DNA of 64,000 nt, from assembly GCA_001443005.1 (NCBI GenBank), contig LEKQ01000009.1:1-64000 (forward strand), in the 5' to 3' direction. Position 1 is the first letter of the stretch. Every line of letters starts with the position of its first letter. Made by a program: the position numbers and the translations under genes. A model generated the notes under the pieces. That model was not told the DNA's origin and did no database searches. It saw only the letters and a program-made list of their open reading frames with translations. The DNA is from a bacterium GBS-1 (GTDB taxonomy: Bacteria > Synergistota > GBS-1). This document shows positions 51,984 to 61,900 of this stretch, one piece after another.

Positions 51984-53627
51984 TTGAGGCTAAAAGGTTT
52001 TTTAATACTGATTTTGGTAGGTCTTGTTCTGGAATTTTTAGTTGCATCTTATTGCTTAATGCGAGGGTCTTTAAGGGAAACTGGCTTTTTTATGGTTCTG
52101 GTCGCATCGGGCTTGGCGTTGGGTCTTTTGGGGGCTTTGGGGGGAGCGAGGGAGGTTATCTCCTTAGAGCAGATCGGGGAGTGCGCGAGGCTGTTTGGTA
52201 AGGGGGATATCGTCGGAGCGGATCTTTATTTAACGAGGAGGCGTGGAGTCCCATCGAAAGCGCGCGATTTGATGCTTCCCGCTTTAGATGCCTTCTTTAG
52301 GCTCATTGGTAGCGTTCAAAGAAGCTCAGAGGAGCTCAATCACTTCATAGCTCTTCTTGAGGATGGGATAGGGGTTCACAGGAAGGGGTTGAGAGAGATA
52401 TCTCATGCTATGAATGAGGTTGCTTCCGCTGCTGATGAGGAATCAGGGGTAGCTCAGAGGGTGGCCAACGGTATAGAGGCCCTAAACTCTTTAGCTCAGG
52501 AGATAGTGGGTGTGGCTTCGAAGGTTATGGGGTTAGCTCAGGATGCGGGTGTTTTGGCCTCTCAAGCTTTGGATAAGGTAGATTCTCTTCTAGGCGATAT
52601 CAGGCAGGTTGCATCCTCTAATGATGAAACGGCAGATAAAGTTTTAAAGCTTTCGGAGGAGATGGAGCAGATAAATCGCTTCGTTGAGACCCTGACGGAG
52701 ATAGCTGAGCAAACCAATTTGCTAGCCCTGAACGCTGCGATAGAGGCAGCACGTGCAGGAGAATCTGGACGTGGTTTTGCTGTTGTGGCTGAGGAGATAA
52801 GGAAGCTGGCTAATAGGTCTACCTCTTCTGCGCTGGAGATTGCGAACCTGGTGAAAGGCATAAGGGAGAGGGGTAAGGAGGCCTCTAACGATGTCGTTAA
52901 GGGGGCCGTCCTGGTTCGTGAAAATGTCAGGAAGGGAGAAGAAGTGGTATCAGCTATCAGGAGTTTCTCCGATGCCTTTTTAGAGGTTAGGGATTCTCTA
53001 GCCTTAATAAGCGATAGGGTGAAAGAACAGGTCGTTAAGATAGATGAGATAAGTCAGGAGGCGGGAAGGCTCGCCGCAGCCTCTCAGGAGACGGCAGCCA
53101 GTGTAGAGGAGATAACAGCTTCCGTGAGCGAGCAAAGCAGCGCAACCGAGGAGATGGAAAGATACGTAAAGAGGCTGGTTGATATGGCTACGCGCTTCAG
53201 GAATATAGCTGATCAATATACAAGGGGAACGTGGAGTGAAGATGCTAAGGAGCGCATGGCTAAGGAGAGCTTAGGTACACTTTTAAAGCTGGCTGAACTG
53301 CCTGAATTTAAAAGCTTGGATCTTAAGCGGCTTGTTCCCATATTTGATAACGCCTTCAAGGGGCATCCTTACATAAAGACGCCCCTTCTCGTTGGCTTAG
53401 ATGGAAAGATAATACACGCTGACTCTAGGCTCGATAGAAGCGTAGATTGGTCCTTTAGGTCTTGGTTTAAGGGAGCCTTGAAGGGTAGCCCCTTCGTTGG
53501 TGATACCTACGTTAGCCTTGGGACAAACAGGCCGGCCTTCGCGATTTCCTGCCCCGTTAAAAACGATAGGGGAGAGATAGTTGCGGTTTTGGCCGCTAAC
53601 GTGGATGATAGAGGAGTAGGAGCTTAA
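51984..53627 (+). CDS. Methyl-accepting chemotaxis protein with a C-terminal Cache-like domain
   Basis: A 547-residue chemoreceptor. Two hydrophobic helices (about 4-24 and 33-53) form an N-terminal membrane hairpin with almost no periplasmic part. The signalling domain has tip [20 protein letters not shown] and [18 protein letters not shown]. After about residue 430 a domain with [40 protein letters not shown] and [20 protein letters not shown] follows, the pattern of a Cache/PDC sensor. That fold is usually periplasmic and N-terminal; here it is cytoplasmic. TTG 51984 follows AAAGGAGG. Confidence 0.87.
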   Translation: MRLKGFLILILVGLVLEFLVASYCLMRGSLRETGFFMVLVASGLALGLLGALGGAREVISLEQIGECARLFGKGDIVGADLYLTRRRGVPSKARDLMLPALDAFFRLIGSVQRSSEELNHFIALLEDGIGVHRKGLREISHAMNEVASAADEESGVAQRVANGIEALNSLAQEIVGVASKVMGLAQDAGVLASQALDKVDSLLGDIRQVASSNDETADKVLKLSEEMEQINRFVETLTEIAEQTNLLALNAAIEAARAGESGRGFAVVAEEIRKLANRSTSSALEIANLVKGIRERGKEASNDVVKGAVLVRENVRKGEEVVSAIRSFSDAFLEVRDSLALISDRVKEQVVKIDEISQEAGRLAAASQETAASVEEITASVSEQSSATEEMERYVKRLVDMATRFRNIADQYTRGTWSEDAKERMAKESLGTLLKLAELPEFKSLDLKRLVPIFDNAFKGHPYIKTPLLVGLDGKIIHADSRLDRSVDWSFRSWFKGALKGSPFVGDTYVSLGTNRPAFAISCPVKNDRGEIVAVLAANVDDRGVGA

Positions 53628-53633
53628 GGTAGT

Positions 53634-53668
53634 AAAGGGCCTCCCATCATCCGTAAGGGAGGCCCTTT
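53634..53668. terminator. Hairpin terminator between convergent genes
   Basis: AAAGGGCCTCCC (53634-53645) pairs with GGGAGGCCCTTT (53657-53668); usable on both strands, followed by ATGTTTAA. Confidence 0.8.
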
Positions 53669-53683
53669 ATGTTTAAGGTCATC

Positions 53684-54037
53684 TCAGGAACTTTCTAGGG
53701 CCCTTTTGATTGTCTGAAGGGCTTGTTCTGTGTCCATATTTCTTATATCGATGCCGATGTGCTTTGTTCTGTCGAACCCAGCCTTTTCAAAGGCATCTCT
53801 GAACATCTTAGCTTGCATCTTGGGATCGCATCCAGCTACATATAGCTTCTCTATATCCTCGTTAGCCTTAGATAGTATGGATAAGAAGATATCGCCATCA
53901 TCGGCACATAGTTGAGGGTGAAGGGCCACAAACTCCACTACCCCCTCCCTTCTTAGGGTGTTTAGTATTTCAAAAATGTTCATCTTTTGAAAAGATGGGC
54001 ATGTTCCTTGACACACGCACATCAACAATCCCTTCAT
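53684..54037 (-). CDS. Small HdrA-like Cys protein (heterodisulfide-reductase-type redox component)
   Basis: A 117-residue protein with MCVCQGTCPSF at the N-terminus and VAGCDPKMQAKMFRDAFEKA, GFDRTKHIGIDIRN later. The second stretch resembles the N-terminal region of HdrA (a Cys in a CSP/CDP motif followed by the AGL/GFD stretch), the electron-bifurcating flavoprotein, but the FAD domain is absent. A role as a small thiol/Fe-S electron-transfer partner of the ferredoxin encoded just upstream is inference. ATG follows GGAGGTGA located inside the ferredoxin gene end. Last gene of the four-gene operon. Confidence 0.6.
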   Translation of the reverse strand: MKGLLMCVCQGTCPSFQKMNIFEILNTLRREGVVEFVALHPQLCADDGDIFLSILSKANEDIEKLYVAGCDPKMQAKMFRDAFEKAGFDRTKHIGIDIRNMDTEQALQTIKRALESS

Positions 54038-54273
54038 CGAATCTCACCTCCAGTGATCTTAATCTTCTTCTTGTCATCGCCTACGAAGCTGATGGCACTT
54101 ACAGGGCAAGCGGCCTTTAGGCAACCTTTGCAGAAGTCCACACACCCCTCTGGGTTCACAACTTCGGGTTTTCCATCGCTTACCTCAAAGACGTCATGTG
54201 GGCAGAACTCAACACAAGCGAGACAACCTATACACTTCTCATAATCTATGACTGGATACCAGCTTTTAGACAT
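54034..54273 (-). CDS. 2x[4Fe-4S] ferredoxin-like protein
   Basis: A 79-residue ferredoxin with CIGCLACVEFCP and CVDFCKGCLKAACP, giving eight cluster-binding Cys; the second motif is slightly irregular. It would shuttle low-potential electrons to the HdrA-like protein encoded next, whose start overlaps its stop. ATG 54273 is chosen over GTG 54285 because GTGAGG is well placed; it lies 8 bases inside the end of the ArsR gene, so translation is probably coupled. Confidence 0.87.
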   Translation of the reverse strand: MSKSWYPVIDYEKCIGCLACVEFCPHDVFEVSDGKPEVVNPEGCVDFCKGCLKAACPVSAISFVGDDKKKIKITGGEIR

Positions 54274-54685
54274 TGGAGTCCTCACTTCCTATTCCCATTT
54301 CCTTTATTATTTCCAGCCAACGAGGATCCTTTACCCTTACGGTGCACTTGCCTTTCTCCCGCAGTGAGAGCCTTAACTTCAAAAGATGAAGCTCTCTTTC
54401 GATACAGGAGTCAGGTATGCTTAAAATCGCATCATGTATGCATCTTAAGAACTCGTCATCTGATGGTTTAACTGAGTAAAGTGTCCCTTTTCCTAACTTT
54501 TTCTCTTTTACCAATCCTTCTCTTTTAAGGTCGTTGAGATACTTAGAGATGTTGTAATGTGACTCTAAGAGGGCATCGGCTATCTCGCACACATAACACT
54601 CTTCACCTATCTTTAAAAGCAGGGTAAACACCTTTAGTCTCTTTTCCTGGGAGAGGGCCTTAAAAACCCTTTCATACCTCTCCAT
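54266..54685 (-). CDS. ArsR/SmtB-type transcriptional regulator
   Basis: A 139-residue winged-helix repressor. The helix-turn-helix is in KALSQEKRLKVFTLLLKI, CEIADALLESHYNISKYLND and LKREGLVKEKKLGKGTLYS. Cys residues in GEECYVCEIADAL and further down (FLRCIHDAI, DSCIERE) could sense metal, thiol or Fe-S state. It is second in an operon of redox genes and likely represses its own promoter, where a near-palindrome lies between -35 and -10. ATG 54685 has AAGGA 4 to 5 bases upstream. Confidence 0.87.
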   Translation of the reverse strand: MERYERVFKALSQEKRLKVFTLLLKIGEECYVCEIADALLESHYNISKYLNDLKREGLVKEKKLGKGTLYSVKPSDDEFLRCIHDAILSIPDSCIERELHLLKLRLSLREKGKCTVRVKDPRWLEIIKEMGIGSEDSNV

Positions 54686-54698
54686 GCGTCCTTAAAAA

Positions 54699-54968
54699 TC
54701 ACCTTGTTTCAATTATGAACCCCTCATCGTAGTCTATCGTTGCCTCGGAGAGCTTCTCGTAAGCTATAGGGTCGAGGAATAGTTTAAGTCCCTTTTGCTC
54801 TACCAGTACGTCTCCCTCCTCTCCTTCCTCAACTATCTTGAGGTGATAGTGTCCTCCGCAGCAACAAGATGATTCAGCGAGGTATATCCTTATCGCGAAA
54901 TCTTCCATATCGCTTTCTACAAGAAGCTTCTTAAACTCTTCTACCGCTCTGTCAGTTACCTTTAGCAT
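54699..54968 (-). CDS. HesB/IscA-like protein with unusual Cys cluster
   Basis: An 89-residue protein of the HesB/IscA iron-sulfur biosynthesis fold: VTDRAVEEFKKLLVES, KLFLDPIAYEKLSEATIDYD. Normal A-type carriers have one Cys mid-protein and CGCG near the end; here the only Cys are three in a row in SSCCCGGHYHL near the middle and the C-terminal pair is missing. It may therefore bind a metal or sulfur species differently. SD AAAAGGAGGGG precedes ATG 54968. First gene of the operon with ArsR, ferredoxin and HdrA-like proteins. Confidence 0.8.
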   Translation of the reverse strand: MLKVTDRAVEEFKKLLVESDMEDFAIRIYLAESSCCCGGHYHLKIVEEGEEGDVLVEQKGLKLFLDPIAYEKLSEATIDYDEGFIIETR

Positions 54969-55001
54969 CTTCTACCCCTCCTTTTATATGCCTAGTTAGA
55001 C

Positions 55002-55030
55002 AGTATAGCATATGAGCATATGATCGTCAA
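55002..55030 (-). promoter_or_regulatory. Promoter with embedded ArsR-type operator
   Basis: On the minus strand TTGACG (55030-55025), 17-base spacer, TATACT (55007-55002). The spacer holds CATATG twice (55009-55014 and 55017-55022), a near-perfect 14-base palindrome that a bound repressor would use to block RNA polymerase. Confidence 0.65.
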
Positions 55031-55169
55031 TGATGGTTTTAAAGTGCTCTAAAAGAGGAATGCTTTAATCGAAGCAAATTTCCTATTTATTTGTATTTAA
55101 AGTTTGAGGAAGCATAGTAAGACTAGAAGGTCTTCAGTTTTTAGATTGTAACGTTAAAGGTTTCCGTTC

Positions 55170-55198
55170 TTGAAAAGCTTTGATAAGTAGTGTAAAAT
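55170..55198 (+). promoter_or_regulatory. Promoter of the chemoreceptor at 55260
   Basis: TTGAAA (55170-55175), 17-base spacer, TAAAAT (55193-55198), about 60 bases before the GTG start. Confidence 0.55.
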
Positions 55199-55259
55199 TT
55201 ATTCTAAGGCATTTAAGGAATGGGTACGGTTTTGAATTTTTTTAAAGGGGGGGAAAGAG

Positions 55260-57233
55260 GTGAAGTCGCTTAAGCTTAAATACCTGCCCATAATTTTAAC
55301 TATAGTGCTTATTGTTGGGTTTACGGTTATTTATGTTTTAAATCAGAGGTTTTCACAGCGTATCTTTGATCAGTGGACTAAGAAGGTGCAGGAGTTAATA
55401 GCTTTTAATATTGGCAACTTAACTCGCACGACCAAGATTTTGGGCATAGTTGTTGATGACGTTCTAGTCGATAGGACTGCAATTGAGTTGTTTAAGAATA
55501 AGAACAGAGAGGGGCTTTATAACCATCTCAAAGAGGTCTTTGAAATGAACAAGAAGCGCGGTGTAAATCAGATGCACTTTATAAATGCTGATTTAACATC
55601 TTTTCTAAGATTTCACGCGCCGGGAAAGTACGGTGATAGCATCGCCTTCAGAAAGATGCTTAGAAGGGTTAAGGAGACGAAACAACCCTTGGAGGGTGTA
55701 GAGCCAGGCATGGCTGGTCTTGTTTTTCGTTCGATAGCTCCGATAATCGTCGATGGAGAGTTTATTGGCATCATTGAGGCAGGAATCATATATAATGAAG
55801 CATTCCTAAAAGAGTTGCGAAATTATCTTGAAGGCCCTGTTGAGCTTGCTGTTTTGTTCGATGAGAAAGGTAAACTGGAAAAGCCAAGGATTTTTAAGAG
55901 CGATGAGGGTTTTAACGTTATAGGGGAGGTCAACTTCGATAGATTTCTATCCGATGAGAACCACTACGAACTTAAAGGTGGACACCTATACGTATCGAGT
56001 CACTTTAAAGATATAGATAATCAGACGGTTGCGGTTTTGCTTTCTAAGGTTCCACTTACTAAGATCGTCGAATACGAGAAAAGGTCTGGTACCATCAGTA
56101 TCGCGGTTCAGATAGCGGTTGTTACAATTTTAGTTACTTTGGCATTGGTTCTGCTTAGGGGTGTTAACAAACAGATCTCTGCTGCCCAGGAGGGTATCTC
56201 TAGGTTTGAGAGAGGGGATCTGACGGTTAGGTTTGATGTAACTGTAGCGAACGAGGTGGGAGATCTCGTCAGGTCGCTATCGCGAGCGGTTGAGAAGCTT
56301 AAGGAAGTGTTTTCCAATGTTCAAAGTGCGCTTGTCTCAGTAAATCAATCTGTGGACACGTATACGACGGTTATTGATAATGTTAAGGATGTTGTTGAGA
56401 GGGCGAACTCTGCTGTTGGGCACGTTGTTTCGATGGCGGAAAGTGTTTCCGCTGCGGTGGAGGAGACGAACTCTGGTATAGAAGAGATTGCGGCAACAGC
56501 TCAGGATGTTGCTCAGAGCGCTCAGGAGATCTCCTCGCTTACAAGCTCGACCTTTGCCGAGATCAACAGCTCTTTGGGGCTTGTTAGGGATCTAGTTGAG
56601 AAGATAGAAGAGACGATAAAGTCGTCAGAGCGCTCCATGAAGGTGACTAACTCCCTCGTTAGCTACTCTGCGCAGATACAGAGTATAGTTGATGCGATAA
56701 ATTCGATAGCGGAGCAGACCAACTTGTTAGCCCTAAACGCAGCGATAGAAGCGGCGCGCGCTGGGGAAGCGGGGAGAGGATTCGCAGTCGTTGCTGATGA
56801 GATAAGAAAGTTGGCGGAGCAAAGCAGGAGTTCTACGAATGATATACGGAACATATTAAAGAGCATAAAGGATGGAGTGGAGCAAGTGGACGAGATGGTT
56901 AAGCAGAACGCAAGCGTCTTAAATATGTCGAGGGAGGGCGTTAAAAGAACGCAGGAGGCCTTTGAGAGGATTTACAAGCTTGCGGGGGAAATCAACTCTA
57001 AGGCGGAGTCCCTTGCGGCGGCGAGTCAAGAGCAGAGCGCGTCGACGGAGGAGATGAGTTCGGCTATGCAAAATGTGACGAATAGCGTGGGTGAGATAGT
57101 GCGGGAAATGAACGAATTGGTGGAGAATATGAGAAACCTGTCGAAGGTGATACCAGAACTTGAAAAAGCGAACAATGCGGTGGAAAGTGCTATATCGAAG
57201 TTTGAAGAGACAATGAGGTTCTTTAAGTTATAG
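55260..57233 (+). CDS. Methyl-accepting chemotaxis protein with periplasmic Cache_3-type sensor
   Basis: A 657-residue transmembrane chemoreceptor. TM1 about 9-28; periplasmic domain with [40 protein letters not shown] and [20 protein letters not shown], the pattern of double Cache type 3 sensors; TM2 about 280-300; HAMP ([20 protein letters not shown]); then the signalling hairpin with tip [20 protein letters not shown] and [21 protein letters not shown] 55260 follows AAAGGGGGGG. Transcribed alone with its own promoter and terminator. Ligand unknown. Confidence 0.92.
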   Translation: MKSLKLKYLPIILTIVLIVGFTVIYVLNQRFSQRIFDQWTKKVQELIAFNIGNLTRTTKILGIVVDDVLVDRTAIELFKNKNREGLYNHLKEVFEMNKKRGVNQMHFINADLTSFLRFHAPGKYGDSIAFRKMLRRVKETKQPLEGVEPGMAGLVFRSIAPIIVDGEFIGIIEAGIIYNEAFLKELRNYLEGPVELAVLFDEKGKLEKPRIFKSDEGFNVIGEVNFDRFLSDENHYELKGGHLYVSSHFKDIDNQTVAVLLSKVPLTKIVEYEKRSGTISIAVQIAVVTILVTLALVLLRGVNKQISAAQEGISRFERGDLTVRFDVTVANEVGDLVRSLSRAVEKLKEVFSNVQSALVSVNQSVDTYTTVIDNVKDVVERANSAVGHVVSMAESVSAAVEETNSGIEEIAATAQDVAQSAQEISSLTSSTFAEINSSLGLVRDLVEKIEETIKSSERSMKVTNSLVSYSAQIQSIVDAINSIAEQTNLLALNAAIEAARAGEAGRGFAVVADEIRKLAEQSRSSTNDIRNILKSIKDGVEQVDEMVKQNASVLNMSREGVKRTQEAFERIYKLAGEINSKAESLAAASQEQSASTEEMSSAMQNVTNSVGEIVREMNELVENMRNLSKVIPELEKANNAVESAISKFEETMRFFKL

Positions 57234-57257
57234 GAATAATATTACAAGTTAAATGAG

Positions 57258-57292
57258 GCCCCTGTGTCTAAACAAGGGCACAGGGGCTTTTT
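57258..57292 (+). terminator. Rho-independent terminator after the chemoreceptor
   Basis: GCCCCTGTG (57258-57266) pairs with CACAGGGGC (57279-57287), followed by TTTTT. Confidence 0.92.
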
Positions 57293-57429
57293 ATCTCGAT
57301 TAAACCTTTGGTGTGGGAGGGCAAACTAGATAGGGTCGAAGGCCGTGAAGAGAGGCTGGGTCAGTAGAAGTGAGGTTTAATTAGCCTAAAATGGAGTTTA
57401 TAAGTCGGTTTTCTCTTTAAAAATATCTC

Positions 57430-57458
57430 TTGATTTTTTAAAGGGCATTGTGTATAAT
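57430..57458 (+). promoter_or_regulatory. Promoter of the carAB T-box transcript
   Basis: TTGATT (57430-57435), 17-base spacer, TATAAT (57453-57458). Start near 57465. The stretch 57293-57429 before it shows no gene. Confidence 0.7.
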
Positions 57459-57464
57459 ACATTA

Positions 57465-57754
57465 GAATAACTTAATAGGGTAAAGGCTGTGAAGGGGTGA
57501 AGTAGGCTTCACCTTGCCGACAGAGAGGGGGCGTCACGGGGCTGAGAGCGCTCCTCGGATTTAAGGGAAGCTGAAACGGGCCCCGGAGCTGAGGCTCGAA
57601 GAAAGGCTTCTTTAAAGCCAATGTAGAGCTTCCGGGTGGCTCCGTTAAAGGCCGCTGAGTGGGTAGGAGAAGGTATCTTTTCCTACCAAGAAGGGTGGCA
57701 CCGCGAGGCTCCAGAAGACGAGCCCCGCCCCTTAGCGAGGGGCGGGGCTTTTTT
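57465..57754 (+). promoter_or_regulatory. T-box leader of carAB, specifier reads CGG (Arg)
   Basis: A tRNA-sensing T-box riboswitch. Stem I: GGGG (57494-57497) pairs with CCCC (57581-57584); AGTA (57501-57504) faces GAAA; GGCTTC (57505-57510) pairs with GAAGCT (57567-57572). CAGAGAG (57521-57527) and GGCTGAGAGC (57540-57549) match the conserved mid-stem and distal-loop motifs. By analogy with the Bacillus glyQS leader, where GAAA precedes the specifier, GAAA at 57573-57576 puts CGG (57577-57579), an arginine codon, in that position. The T-box sequence GGGTGGCACCGCG is at 57693-57705; TGGC would pair with a tRNA ending GCCA. A terminator follows. Uncharged tRNA-Arg should switch carAB on. Confidence 0.88.
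57721..57754 (+). terminator. Regulated terminator of the T-box leader
   Basis: AGCCCCGCCCC (57721-57731) pairs with GGGGCGGGGCT (57739-57749), followed by six T residues. Mutually exclusive with the T-box antiterminator. Confidence 0.93.
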
Positions 57755-57770
57755 ACGGGGAGGTGTGAGG

Positions 57771-58892
57771 ATGAAGGCTCTCCTGGTTTTAGAGGATGGG
57801 ACCGCCTTTGAGGGGTGCTCTTTTACCGGTCGCGGTGAGGCAATTGGGGAGGTGGTATTTAATACCAGCATGACCGGATATCAGGAGATAATAACCGATC
57901 CATCCTATAAGGGGCAGATAGTTACGATGACCTATCCTCTAATTGGGAACTACGGCGTTAACGACGAGGATGTGGAGTCCTCTCGGATTCAGGTTGAGGG
58001 GTTGATAGTTAAGGAGTATTGCCCATTCCCAAGTAACTGGCGGTCCAAGAAGAGCTTAGCTGAGTATTTAGCCGAAGCTAAGGTTTTAGGGGTTGAGGGC
58101 GTAGATACAAGAGCCTTAACGAGAAGGATTCGTCTTTATGGTGCTATGAAGGGGATAGTTTCGACTGAGGATCTGGATCCCAGCTCTCTATTGGAGCGTC
58201 TTAGGTCCTTTCCGGGCATGGAAGGAAGGGATTTGGCCACACCCATATCTACGAAGAAGCCCTATCTCTGGCAGGGTGGGAAGATGAAGCCTGTAGATGA
58301 TCTTAAGCCTAGTATCTGGGTAGAAAGGGAAAAACCCTATAAGGTCGTGGTTTACGATGGTGGCGTTAAGTTCAATATACTAAGGGAGCTTGAAAGGAGA
58401 GGATGTGAGCTCCTGGTGGTTCCCATATGGACTAAAGCTTACGAGGTTTTATCCCTTAAGCCCACAGGTGTTTTCCTCTCTAACGGTCCCGGTGACCCTG
58501 CGGCGATCAAAGGGATAATAGGGGAGGTGCGCGAGCTTTTGGGCAAGATTCCCATCTTCGGGATATGTTTAGGGCATCAGATAATCGGCTTGGCCTTGGG
58601 AGGAAAGACCTTTAAGCTTAAGTTCGGGCATCGCGGAGCTAATCACCCGGTTAAAAACCTCGATAACGGTAGGGTTGAGATAACTTCGCAGAACCATGGT
58701 TTCTGCGTCGACGTGAATTCCTTGGCTGGTTCGGGTATGGAGGTAACCCATGTTAACTTGAATGACGGTACCTTAGAGGGGATGAGGCACGCGAAGCTTC
58801 CTTTATTCTCGGTTCAATATCATCCTGAAGCTAGTCCTGGTCCTCACGACTCGAAGTATCTGTTTGATGATTTCATTAAGCTGATGAGCTAA
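57771..58892 (+). CDS. carA: Carbamoyl-phosphate synthase small (glutaminase) subunit
   Basis: Hydrolyses glutamine and passes ammonia to CarB. 373 residues: N-terminal domain with LLVLEDGTAFEGCSFTG and TSMTGYQEIITDPSYKGQIV, C-terminal class I amidotransferase with the nucleophile Cys in FGICLGHQIIGLALGG and the His/Glu pair in VQYHPEASPGPHDS. ATG 57771 follows GGGGAGGTG; an open frame extends upstream to 57636 but runs through the T-box and is not coding. The Arg-type T-box points to the arginine pathway as the main control of carbamoyl phosphate here. Confidence 0.95.
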   Translation: MKALLVLEDGTAFEGCSFTGRGEAIGEVVFNTSMTGYQEIITDPSYKGQIVTMTYPLIGNYGVNDEDVESSRIQVEGLIVKEYCPFPSNWRSKKSLAEYLAEAKVLGVEGVDTRALTRRIRLYGAMKGIVSTEDLDPSSLLERLRSFPGMEGRDLATPISTKKPYLWQGGKMKPVDDLKPSIWVEREKPYKVVVYDGGVKFNILRELERRGCELLVVPIWTKAYEVLSLKPTGVFLSNGPGDPAAIKGIIGEVRELLGKIPIFGICLGHQIIGLALGGKTFKLKFGHRGANHPVKNLDNGRVEITSQNHGFCVDVNSLAGSGMEVTHVNLNDGTLEGMRHAKLPLFSVQYHPEASPGPHDSKYLFDDFIKLMS

Positions 58893-58907
58893 GGGGTGAA
58901 GGGTAGG

Positions 58908-61900
58908 ATGCCGAGGAGGAGCGATATAAGTAGGATCCTGATAATAGGGTCAGGGCCGATAGTTATAGGACAGGCCTGTGAGTTCGATTATTCAGGCAGT
59001 CAGGCGTGTAAGGCACTTAAGGAGGATGGCTTTGAGGTTATCCTGGTTAATAGTAATCCCGCCACGATAATGACCGATCCTGAAATGGCGGATCGCACTT
59101 ATATAGAGCCTATAGTTCCCGAAATTGTAGAGAGGATCATAGCTAAGGAGAGACCCGATGCTCTTTTGCCTACCTTAGGTGGACAGACCGCTTTGAACAC
59201 GGCTATAGCTTTAGCTGAGTCTGGGGTCCTTGATAAATATGGCGTTGAGATGATAGGTGTTTCAGTTGAGGCTATTAAAAAGGCTGAAAGCAGGGAGCTC
59301 TTTAAAAGGGCGATGGAGAAGATAGGGCTTAGGGTTCCAAAAAGCGAGATAGCGAGAAGCATAGAGGATGTTAGAAGGATAGCTGAGGAGATAGGCTTTC
59401 CCATAATCATAAGGCCGAGCTTTACCCTTGGTGGGACGGGTGGAGGCGTGGCTTATAACTGGAAAGAGCTCGAGGCTTTAGCGAGCGCCGGGCTTTCGGC
59501 GAGCATGGTTCACGAGGTGCTCTTAGAGGAGTCCGTTTTGGGGTGGAAGGAGTACGAGCTTGAGGTTATGAGGGATAAAAAGGATAACGTCGTTATCATA
59601 TGTTCCATAGAGAACTTTGATCCAATGGGGGTTCACACCGGCGATAGCATAACAGTTGCTCCCGCTCAGACGCTTAGCGATAAGGAGTATCAGAGGATGA
59701 GGGATGCAGCGATAGCTATAATAAGGGAGATAGGCGTTGAAACTGGCGGAAGCAATATTCAGTTTGCTGTAAACCCAGAAAATGGCGATATGGTCGTTAT
59801 AGAGATGAACCCCAGGGTATCTCGTAGCTCCGCTTTAGCCTCTAAGGCTACCGGCTTTCCTATAGCTAAGATTGCGGCGAAGCTCGCTGTGGGCTATACC
59901 CTTGATGAGATACCCAACGATATAACCAGGGAGACTTTGGCCTCTTTTGAGCCCACGATAGATTACTGCGTTGTTAAGATCCCGAGGTGGGATTTTAAGA
60001 AGTTTCCTGGCGCTAAGGATGAGCTTACCACTTCTATGCGCTCCGTAGGGGAGGTTATGGCGATAGGTAGGACCTTTAAGGAGGCCCTTCAGAAAGCCAT
60101 TCGCTCGCTAGAGATAGGAAGATCAGGTCTCGGAGCTGATGGCAAGGATCCTGAGGGCTTGACTGATGAGGAGATAAGGAGGAAACTTTCCCATCCTAAC
60201 TCCGAGCGCATATTCTACATAAAGTATGCCCTTCAGAGGGGCTTTTCCGTGGACGAGATATATAAACTTACAGGCATCGACCCCTGGTTTTTAAACAACA
60301 TAAGGCAGATAGCTTTACTTGAGGAGGAGCTTAAATCTTACGCATCGTGCTCCTTAAGCGAGGTTCCTGAGGAGTTGTTTAAGAAGGCGAAGTCCTATGG
60401 TTTCTCCGATAAACAGCTTGCCTATCTCTGGGGTAAGACCGAGGATGACGTGAGGAAAGAGAGAGAAAGAAGAAAGCTATTCCCTGTATACAAGCTCGTT
60501 GATACCTGTGCCGCTGAGTTTGAAGCCTATACTCCCTACTACTATTCAACCTATGAGGTTGAAAACGAGGGGAAGTCGTCTGATAAGAAAAAGGTTCTCA
60601 TATTGGGAGGAGGACCTAACAGGATAGGTCAGGGGATAGAGTTCGATTACTGTTGCGTCCACGCCTCCTTCGCCTTGAGGGAGGAGGGTATAGAGAGCGT
60701 AATAGTTAACAGTAATCCTGAAACGGTTAGCACGGATTATGATACATCAGATAGGCTTTACTTTGAGCCCTTGACGCTTGAGGATGTCCTTCATATAGTT
60801 CGCCAGGAGAGGCCTTGGGGGGTCATAGTCCAGTTTGGAGGACAGACCCCCCTTAATCTTGCCCTTCCGCTTTATAAGAGGGGAGTTCCAATAATAGGAA
60901 CGAGCCCGGTTGACATAGATAGGGCGGAGAACAGAGAGGAATTTAGAAGGCTCCTTGAAAAGCTTGGCTTGAAGCAGGCACCCAGTGGAACTGCCTTAAG
61001 CTTTGAGGAAGCCTTAAGGGTCGCTCGAGAGATCGGCTTTCCCGTCCTGGTGAGGCCATCCTACGTGCTCGGTGGTAGAGCTATGGAGATAGTTTACAAT
61101 GAGAGGAGCTTGAAAAAGTTTATAGATATGGCCATGGAAGTGGCTGGTAGGGCACCGATTCTCATAGATAAGTTCTTAGAGGGAGCCATTGAGGTGGATG
61201 TGGATGCCGTGGCGGATGGGGAGACCTGCGTCATAGCGGGAGTCATGGAGCATATAGAGGAAGCTGGGGTTCACTCCGGTGATAGCGCTTGCGTCATCCC
61301 TCCTTATACACTTCCAGAGCATATAGTTAATGAAATAAAGCGTCAGACCAAACTTTTAGCTAAGGAGCTCAACGTCATAGGTCTGATAAACGTTCAATTT
61401 GCAGTTAAAGGTGAAGAGATTTACGTTCTTGAGGTTAACCCTCGAGCGTCGCGAACGGTGCCCTTCGTGAGCAAAGCTACTGGCGTGCCGTGGGCTAAGA
61501 TAGCCACCAAGGTTATGATAGGTAAGAAGCTCAAGGATTTGGGCATAGTCGATGAGGTAAAGATAGAGCATGTGGCTGTCAAAGAGGCGGTTCTGCCCTT
61601 CTCGAGGTTTCCTGGAGTTGACCCGAAGTTGGGGCCGGAGATGCGCTCGACGGGGGAGGTTATGGGGATAGATTACAGCTATCCCATGGCTTACGCTAAG
61701 GCTCAGATGGGAGCGGGTATGAGGCTCCCAAGGGAGGGCAAAGTTTTAATCGGTGTTGATGAGGAACTGCTCTTGAGGGTGATACCCTTGCTTCAGAGGT
61801 TGATGAGCATGGGCTTTGGAGTATCGGCGCCATCTAACTTAGCTAATAATCTCAGGGGGAATGGAATTGCTTGTGAAAGCTTAAGGAACTTGGATAGCGT

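Noticed and set aside
57636-57770. In-frame N-terminal extension of carA by 45 residues
   Set aside because: It runs through the T-box and terminator, has no SD, and CarA proteins normally begin at the ATG at 57771.
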